Source: Taxillus chinensis (lineage: Eukaryota > Streptophyta > Magnoliopsida > Santalales > Loranthaceae). Taken from it: a stretch of 64,000 bases of DNA. Within the stretch, counting starts at the first letter, position 1; each line of letters starts with the position of its first letter. A program made the translations under genes and the position numbers. The notes under the pieces are model-generated. The model had not been told where the DNA came from. It searched no databases and saw only the letters and a list, made by a program, of their open reading frames with translations. Shown one piece after another: positions 56,963 through 64,000 of the stretch. Location: NCBI GenBank assembly GCA_023512835.1, contig CM042087.1, forward strand, positions 7,384,550 to 7,448,549, written 5' to 3'.

Positions 56963-57407
56963 GTGCATTGTCGCGGGCAAGTGTATTTGTGCTCTGGAGG
57001 CTTGGTTTCATTGTTCTGATAATTTTTACGTAAAGGACCTAGTTCAAATTCGGTTTGGATTGAGTTTTATTGAGCTTGGAACGAAGAATAGTGTCACTTA
57101 CTAAAACTACGTCGTTTTGGTAGCGACAGCAGCTGGCAGCTAGGGCATATCTTGTTTTACCTATGCAGCCCTATAAATAGAGGCTAGTGGTGCACAGCAA
57201 AGTCTACACTTGCTTGCCTAGAATTTAGGTTAAACACACATCAAAAACCATTATCCAGACATAAAAGAAAACCTGTTAGCTTGGTGTTCATTGCTTAACA
57301 ACAATAGCTATCTCCTTGTGGGTTCGATAACCAAAGTTTAAATACTCCACTCTATTACTTAACCCATGCACTTGCTGCAAACCTATCAAACAAATTTATT
57401 TAGGTCA

Positions 57408-57715
57408 AGTTTTTGGCGCCGTTGCCGGGGAGGCAAACCAATTGTTGTTAGGAGTAGGTGACATTAGTGACCAGGTTTATTTGCAATCTGGGACTTTTAT
57501 TTTCCTGTTTTGCTTTTGTTCTTTCTAGTGCGGTGTTACCCGGCATTCCTCTGTTTTTGTTGCAGGGGTACACACCAAGTGTTCGAGGAAATTACTCAGT
57601 GCATGTGTCGTTCTCGTGGCGAGTTGTTGCCATACGATCCAGAAATAGAGCGAACTTTGCACGAAGAGCGAAGAGCTAATAGAGTGTTAGCTGTAGCTGA
57701 ACAGCAGTTGACTAG
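57408..57715 (+). pseudogene. Element B: leader and first part of gag
   Basis: After the primer site at 57414 there is an open stretch with MCRSRGELLPYDPEIERTLHEERRANR, a start I associate with gag of Athila/Tat-like elements (DPEIERT followed by arginines). It ends at 57715, where the last 41 bases of the LTR begin, so nearly all of gag and all of pol are gone. Confidence 0.65.
57414..57431 (+). promoter_or_regulatory. Primer binding site of element B
   Basis: TGGCGCCGTTGCCGGGGA, the tRNA-Asp-type site of Athila/Tat-like elements, six bases after the LTR end. Confidence 0.9.
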
Positions 57716-58087
57716 TGCACTTGCTGCAAACCTATCAAACAAATTTATTTAGGTCACGGCCACCTTCACATGTTAGAAAATTAATAGGAATAATTAATTA
57801 GACTATACAATTACGGATTGGAAATTGTGGTGAACCTCAGCCCCTAGACCTTTATTCCTTATTTTTACTTTTCTCTAGGATGGTTTTGTTTTATTTATTT
57901 TATTTTATTATTTTTCTTTCTTTATTTAATTTCTCTACCATTATTTGCTTAGACAATAGGAGTGCATTTAAGTTATAGATTTCCAACTGTCTCTGTGGGA
58001 TCGACCCTGACTTACCCTTCTACAGGTTAGTTAGGTTTATAAAAATTATTTTGAGAGTGTTAGTGCGACAAAAATGCCCTATGAAAT

Positions 58088-58106
58088 TGGCGCCGTTGCC
58101 GGGGAC
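58088..58106 (+). promoter_or_regulatory. Primer binding site of element A
   Basis: TGGCGCCGTTGCCGGGGAC, three bases after the proposed LTR end at 58084. The same type of site as in B. Confidence 0.85.
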
Positions 58107-58417
58107 ATGGCAATTCTTGGAAACTTTAGCCGAACGTGTGAAAATTGGACTAAGCATGTATATATATGTGTTTGGTTTTGTTTTTCATTTTATTGTATGA
58201 TTTTACTTGTTTTATTTGCTATTTTTTGTTTTATTTTGTTTGCTTTTTTTTTTTATTTTATTTTGCTAGTGTTTTTTTCATTTTATTATTATTTTTATTT
58301 ATTTATTTGTTAATTTTAGGTGCAGTTTTTTTTTATTATTTGCTACTGTTTTTTCTTTTCATTTTTGTTCTTTTCTCTTCTCCTCTTTAATCGGCAGTGT
58401 GCTTTATTTTCTTTGAA

Positions 58418-59321
58418 AATGCCGGTTCGTTGCATGTTTTGTGGTGGCGAGCATGAGTCCTTTCGATGTCCACACGCTACTATTAGGCAGCTTAGCCAAC
58501 TGCATTTAAGTGTCACTCATGATGATCCTAATTTTTATGGTGCTTATAATGCATATGTTAATTCATTACCTCTTGTGCTTTGTATCGTTGTGGAAGTGGT
58601 GACCATATGGCTAATACATGTTTTTTGAATTTATTTGCCCTTCCTATATCTGATGAGGATAATAATGGGATGAAATCTCTTTGTTCTACCATTCACGAAT
58701 TACATAGAGAGGTAGAAGCCTTAGAGAGCTCTACCATTGATGAGGCCATATTTGAGGACCTAGTTAAGGAAACTCATGGCACTGCTTTTGATTGCCTTAT
58801 TGATTTGAATGCCTGGAGGATAGACTTCATACCTTACTAGAGTCCATAGAGGAGACCGATAGCTTGATTTTCGGGTTACAAAATTTTTTGGATTTTTGTA
58901 TCCTTTCTAGTAGTCCCTCTAATTTTGGCATTGATGCACCATGTGAACATATTGACCATATAGGATTAGAGAGTGAGCATCCTTTTAGGGAGATCGATGA
59001 CTTTAGTGTGAATGGGCATAGTACTTCTTCTTGGTCCCCGTTGTATGTTGATTTATCTTGCAGGGCCAATGATGATATCATTGATAGCTACGATGCCGGG
59101 TCTGCACCACTGGTTGACGACATAGCTGGAGATGAGCTTTTACATGATACTCTAGTGGAGGGAGAAGTCACCGAACAGGTAATTATTGGTGACTCCCAGT
59201 TGCATGTCCAAGAACCCAGGCAGGTAAGTCCTATGGTAACTAGTCCATCTTGCTCTAATTCTAAGGAGGTAACAGTCATTGAATATTATAAACCCTCCTC
59301 TCACTCCCTTTGTTACGGAAA
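58418..59321 (+). pseudogene. Element A: ORF with two CCHC-like knuckles, function unknown
   Basis: It starts ATG at 58418 (MPVRCMFCGGEHESFRC). This first motif is CX2CX3HX4C. A second, YRCGSGDHMANTC, follows near 58580-58625 in a shifted frame with its first cysteine displaced. Then come a helical acidic part (IHELHREVEALESSTIDEAI), another frameshift near 58812, and an acidic Ser/Asp-rich tail (58864-59320) without a recognised domain. The zinc knuckles suggest nucleic-acid binding as in gag, but the capsid signature is not seen. No protease or polymerase follows. The last codons run into copia text at 59322. Confidence 0.5.
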
Positions 59322-59326
59322 GCAAC

Positions 59327-60790
59327 TTGGAAAGCTAAAGTTCCTAACAAAGTAAATTTCGGAACTATTGACACTGTTGTTGTTTCTCCTAACCGCCTGA
59401 AACAAGTCTAGGCACCAAAAGTGTAAACTGTTGTCTTGCATGAACATCTCTGGAATGCATTGTTGGATCACTTGAAGTCAAAGATCAATCAAAGCAAGTG
59501 GATCCTCTATAGTGAATGCTCCGGACATATGACGAGTGATCAGTCTCTGCTCATTGAAGTTACTGACAAATGAGGCCCATCCGTATCATATGGGGACAAC
59601 AGCAAAGATAAGACTGTCGGGTATGGCACCTTAACTAACGGCTGTGTATCAATCACTAGAGTTGCACTAGTCGAAGGTTTAAAGCATAATTTGCTAAGTG
59701 TCAGTAATTTATGTGACAGGGGATTTACTGTTTCCTTTATGTCCAACACCTGTACAGTAAGAGAAAACTTATCCGGAGATGTTAAGTTATCCGGATCAAG
59801 AGATGGGGACATATACTCAGTGGTCTTAAGAAATAATTCTTTTGACCCTGTATGCTTCCTCACTAAAGCATCAGATGAAGAAGGTTGGCTATGGCACAAG
59901 CGTTGCGCACATTTAAATTTTAAGACCTTGTCAAAATTAGCGTCGTTTGACTTAGTAAATGGTTTGCCCAAACATAAATTCTCCAGAGACTCCCTCTGTA
60001 GAGAATGCCAACTCGGCAAGCAGACCAAGCACAACTTTAAGAGCAAATACGTTAATTTTATAACTGCTCCGTTGCAACTTCTTCATATGGACCTCTGTGG
60101 TCCCATATCTATTACTTCTCTTGCTGGTGTGAGATATACCCTTGTGGTTATCGATGACTTCACCAGGTATACATGAGTGATGTTTCTGAAATCGAAGGAT
60201 CAAACCTTTGAACATCTTGTAGATCTCTTTAACTGGATAAGCAATTCACAAGGACTGAGCATTAAATATATCAGGAGTGATCATGGTATGGAATTTGACT
60301 TTTCCAATATGAGATCATATTGTTATGAACAGGGCATTCAACACGATTTCTCTGCGCCCAGGACTCCACAACAAAATGGAATTGCTGAGCGTAAGAATCG
60401 CACTTTAGTCGAAGCTGGTAGATCAATGTTAGCAGTGGCAAAACTTCCTCTCACTCTATGGGCTAAAGTTATGTCCACTGCATGCTATGTTCAGAATAGA
60501 ACTCTTATCAATAAGGTTACCATGAAAACACCCTATGAGATGTGGAGAGGCAGGAAGCCATCAATCTCTCATTTCAAAGCTTTTGGGTGTGCTTACTACG
60601 TGTTAAACAACGACAATGAGGCCTGAAGTAAATTTGAGCCAAAATCCAATGATGGGATCTTTGTCGGATACTCGTTACACAATAAGGCTTATCACATTTT
60701 CAATAGAAAACGTTTAACAGTTGAAGAATCTATCCATGTTGATTTTGATGACTCTAATCTTGACTGGTCAAGTGTAGGATCTTCAAATCC
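59327..60790 (+). pseudogene. Copia protease region and integrase, broken
   Basis: The frame resumes after element A with WKAKVPNKVNFGTID. The protease region is worn (WILYSECSGHMTSDQSLL, where DSG would be expected at the active site). GAG-pre-integrase WLWHKRCAHLNFKTLSKL with CRECQLGKQTKH follows. The integrase core shows LHMDLCGPI, VVIDDFTRYT, IRSDHGMEF and TPQQNGIAERKNRTLVE, with the three acidic residues present. Stops include a TAG near 59409 and a TGA at 60175 where tryptophan would fit. A TGA at 60624 precedes the GIFVGYSLHNKAYHIFNRK end of the integrase. Confidence 0.9.
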
Positions 60791-62812
60791 AAATGTGCAG
60801 GATCATACGGACACGATTGACTATTCACAGCTCAAACATGTTCCTGCCTCTACTACTGATGAATCACCAAGCACCAGAGAAGCAAAAAGAAATGTTACTG
60901 ATGATGCTTCCAAAGAATCGGACTCAGGACTTCCACTCAACTCCGGACCAATTGATATGGACATCCAAAACACCGGAGAACCTTCGAGTCCATTCGGACC
61001 AGTTAATACTGAAAGTCATAGTGCCGAAGAACCTCAAAGTACTTTTGGAACTGTTCATCATACGGATATAACTGACACGGAAGAAGCTCAACCAACCGAT
61101 GTATATGATCCACCCAATCTGGCAGAGCTTCAAATCATTGACTATTCACCACCACTTGTGCAGAATTATAGGTGGACTCGAAACCACCCATCAGATCAAG
61201 TGATTGGTGATCCTATTGTTGGAGTTAGAACAAGGGCAGCCACCACGAACTTGTGTTTCTACTCTTGTTTTCTATCACAGATAGAGCCAAAGGTGGTGGA
61301 TGAAGCCCTTCAAGATTCAAACTAGATAGATGCTATGCAAGAAGAGCTTAATCAATTCAAGAGGAATGAAGTGTGGACGCTCGTACCAAGGCCTAGATCG
61401 CAACAAGTCATTGGAGTTAAATGCGTGTTCCGGAACAAACTTGATACTGATGGAATAGTAATCCGGAACAAAGCTCGACTGGTAGCCAAAGGATATTATC
61501 AAGAAGAAGGCATTGACTATGATGAGACCTTTGCTCCTGTAGCTAGGCTTGAGGCGATCAGAATGTTCATGGCGTATACATCATATGAAAACTTCAAGGT
61601 TTATCAAATGGACGTCAAGAGCACATTTCTTAATGGAGATATTCAAAAAGAGGTTTATGTTGAACAACCTCCAGGCTTCGTTGAACACAAGGCTGAACAT
61701 ATGGCATATAAACTTCGGAAAGCCTTGTACGGATTAAAGCAAGCTCTAAGAGCCTGGTATGACACACTATCAGAGTTCTTGCTCGAACATAATTTCTGAA
61801 AAGGGAAGATAGATACCACACTATTTCTACGGAAAGAGAAAGATCATTCTCTGATCATATAAATCTACGTGGATGACATCATTTTTGGATCATCAAATCC
61901 GAAGCTTTGTGAAGAGTTTGCGAAGTTGATGACTGACAAATTTGAAATGAGTATGATGGGAGAATTAATGTACTTCATTGGAATAGAAGTTAAACAATTG
62001 AAAGATAGAATCTTCATTAACCAAGCCAAGTACACACGGGATTAAATCAAGAAGTTCGGTATGGACACCTCATCTTCCGTAAAAACTCTCACACCAGTCA
62101 GTGCAAAGTTAGTTCCTGATGCTGACAGAAAATCAGTAAATGTGACCGAATACAGAGGCATGATTGGATCATTGCTGTACCTTACAGCAAGTCGCCCGGA
62201 CATAATGTTTATAACTTGCATTTGTGCAAGATATTAGGCAGATCCCAAAGAGTCACAAATGCTTCATGTAAAACGAATATTGCAGTATCTCAAAGGGACA
62301 GTGAATTTGGGACTCTGGTATCCAAAGGAGTCCAACTTCTCTTTATCCGGATATTTAGATGCTGATTTTGCCGGGTGACGAATCGACAGAAAAAACACTA
62401 ATGGTACGTGTCAGTTTCTGGGAAACATATTGATCTCATGGTTCAGTAAGAAGCAAAATTCCGTATCAACCTCTACTACTGAGGCGGAATATATAGCTGC
62501 TGGGAGTTGCTGCGCACAACTACTCTGGATGTAAAGTTAGCTTACTGACTACGGCTTCCACATGACATCTGTTCCATTATACTGTGATAACACGAGTGCA
62601 ATTGCTATCAGCAACAACTCTGTCATGCACCCAAAAACAAAGCACATTGAAGTCAGGCATCATTTTATCTGAGATCATGTACTAAAAAAGCACATATCAC
62701 TTGAACATATTGCTACAGATGATCAACTCACAGATATACTTACCAAGCCCCTACCTGATGCAAGATTTTCTGAACTTCTTTTAAAACTAGGTATGCTTGA
62801 TCTTACTGCATA
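60791..62812 (+). pseudogene. Copia reverse transcriptase and RNase H, broken
   Basis: A variable linker (60795-61320) leads to the reverse transcriptase at 61335: [47 protein letters not shown] and [15 protein letters not shown] just before IYVDDIIFGSS (61862) interrupts the active site. EYRGMIGSLLYLTASRPDIM, the ARY-ADPKES pair split by TAG, YLKGTVNLGLWYPKES, RNase H TSTTEAEYIAAGSCCAQLLW, VPLYCDNTSAIAISNN and the end LGMLDLTA at 62812 follow. At least eight stops; most fit a C to T change in CAA, CAG or CGA when compared with the minus-strand copia copy at 23184-24047. Confidence 0.9.
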
Positions 62813-64000
62813 GGTTCTTTTTTATGTATCAAACAACATTTCTTTCAGAACATGCATTGTGGTACTTAGTGGGCATTAGACACTTACTGTATTTCATGAT
62901 GATCACGTTTACTACTGATATGCATTCTGTTTCTGATGATTTTATCATATCTTCATATGGGAAGATGCTTGTGTTTCCCGACTGAAGTTGTTCAGCTGAC
63001 ATAATTAACCTTATATGAGTATACTCTCCTTTAGACTTCGTGATTCATATTTTCACATATCACCTCATGTCCAATGCCGTTTCATATTGATTACACTATT
63101 AACATGCCTAGTTGAAGAAATGAAATGGGTTAGCTCGGAATGCTGGTGAATGAAATCTCAGTGGCAGTCTGATCAGCTTCTAAAGGGAAGTTTCGAAAGG
63201 ATAGACAGTATGATTCTCAAGATCTAAATCTTTAGCTGGAAATGTCTATCGAGAGGATTGCAAGATCTAAGGGGGAGAAAATGCTTATTAATTACTCAAG
63301 TAATACCCCCTTATATGTCTCGTGACCTCTTTCTCGACTGTTTATGTGAGGAAGAGTTCATCACTGAGAGGATCGCACGATCTACGGGGGAGCAAAAGTC
63401 CTATCTATATTTTCAGTAATAACCCCCCAATATGTCTCAGATGTTCCTCCCTCTCACTTCATACTTTTGGATCTGACTGGATATGCATTGTTGAATCAGC
63501 TTCGTGACATGTTTGGATGGTTTTATTTCTTCAACCGTGCATCTTAACCGGAATCAATTGATAGCATCTGGCTTGTGTTCGTTCTTCCATTCTCACTCAT
63601 GAATCTTAAACAGAGTAACCCATATATAGTTTAATTATCTTGGCTACAATGTTCAGCATAACGGTTTCACTATGTTGACCAATGTGAACTTATGGGTTTC
63701 TAATCGGATACATGCTTATTTTTCAGTACTGTTGATTTAGTCATTCGTCTATATGTGTCTAGCGTCCATCTTCAATGCATGAGTTCTGTCTTTTTCATTA
63801 GTTCGGATTATGCAGCCGTTACATATCTATTTACATCCGTACTAATCCCAACCTGTAAAAGCACTGTGTTGCTTTTAGTTTATCTTCATGTAGCTACAGG
63901 TTTCGATTCACTTTGCATTCTCACCGACATATCTTGTCTAAAGTCTCGGATATGAAGTGTTGTGGTACTTTGTTCTTCTTTGACTTCAAGCCAGCAAAGG
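62813..64000 (+). mobile_element. Copia 3' non-coding region
   Basis: No coding signal. Two purine tracts in similar surroundings, GATCTAAGGGGGAGAAAA (63263-63280) and GATCTACGGGGGAGCAAAA (63379-63397), each follow GAGAGGAT(T/C)GCA and precede AGTAATA(A)CCCCC. Either could be the polypurine tract. No start like TGTTGGATCAAG follows before the window ends, so the 3' LTR must lie further right. Confidence 0.6.

Larger units (their letters stand above)
42159..57756 (+). mobile_element. Element B: Athila-like element with a truncated 3' end, carrying C
   Basis: It starts TGATAACATGTATTTATG. The LTR is 42159-42432 joined to 56900-57407 (782 bases) and ends TTTATTTAGGTCA. A primer site TGGCGCCGTTGCCGGGGA starts at 57414, six bases later. 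After about 300 bases the last 41 bases of the LTR recur (57716-57756). CGGCC borders both ends (42154-42158 and 57757-57761). Everything between early gag and the last 41 bases of the 3' LTR has been deleted. Its LTR start is close to that of the Athila-like LTR at 16349. Confidence 0.9.
41044..59321 (+). mobile_element. Element A: LTR element inserted in copia pol, carrying B, C, D and E
   Basis: Its LTR is 41044-42158 joined to 57762-58084 (1438 bases), starting TGACAGTTGATGAAC. A primer site TGGCGCCGTTGCCGGGGAC, as in Athila/Tat elements, is at 58088. About 1.2 kb of interior follows to 59321. GCAAC lies on both sides (39-43 past 41000, and 59322-59326; AAAGCAACT is the full shared text), and the copia frame continues across it. 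No 3' LTR is present, so the right end is odd for an LTR element. Only the interior ORF described separately is seen; no pol belongs to it. Confidence 0.7.

Noticed and set aside
57367..57756. A mini-element with its own 41-base terminal repeats
   Set aside because: The 41 bases are simply the end of B's LTR, and CGGCC matches only when the whole of B is taken.

Overview
The window is nuclear DNA of a flowering plant, probably a dicot. One spliced host gene was recognised: a four-span CASP-like membrane protein of the CASPL4A type, three exons, 24312-27248, + strand. Nearly everything else is LTR retrotransposon sequence: Ty3/gypsy of the Tekay/Del type, Athila/Tat-like elements and a chromodomain (Reina-like) element, Ty1/copia of the SIRE/Tork type, and small non-coding TRIMs. 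All retroelement coding regions are broken. No rRNA, tRNA, CRISPR array or bacterial-type operon was seen.

Layout. 1-4854: remains of a minus-strand Tekay element (T1), cut by a Tat-like LTR end (1-315), a TCGAAG-rich insert (about 2290-3320) and an Athila-like solo LTR (3353-4764). 4855-11726: a second minus-strand Tekay element (T2); its 3' LTR holds an intact 411-bp TRIM (6130-6540, target duplication CACTG). 11727-17846: an Athila-like element on + with a broken ORF whose C-terminal end looks like a Ulp1/C48 cysteine protease, ending in a 1.5-kb LTR. 17847-19568: a second transposon-type ORF on minus. 19607-21830: a solo LTR with target duplication TCAAA. About 22100-24047: the 3' part of a minus-strand copia element, ending about 265 bp before the start codon of the CASP-like gene. 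27541-31503: a 5'-truncated Reina-like gypsy element whose reading frame has eight stop codons and no frameshift. 31881-36397: five LTRs and four spacers of a TRIM family in tandem, bounded as a whole by ATAA, with two insertions of a related TRIM.

36705-64000 is a stack of insertions. A copia element (5' LTR 37507-38825, running off the right end) is split by element A (41044-59321). Element B (42159-57756, target duplication CGGCC) sits in A's LTR. Tekay element C (42433-56894, target duplication TCGTC) sits in B's LTR. C is itself hit twice: by a Tat-like 2.86-kb LTR D (45381-48235, CTCAG) in its integrase and by solo LTR E (51936-54305, GGAAC/GGAAT) in its gag. Target duplications and reopened reading frames fix the order: copia, A, B, C, then D and E.

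The most unusual pattern is in the LTRs. Several otherwise different LTRs share a cassette with a slot of short inverted repeats. The stem word differs between elements (TGCACGCCAATT, TGCACGTGAA, TGCACGTCATATGG, GCGACAATG), but the flanking text and a downstream AAAACGACGTAGTTTT-like palindrome are kept. Other LTRs carry their own iterated short words. These, the protease-like ORF and the TRIM array are the main leads.
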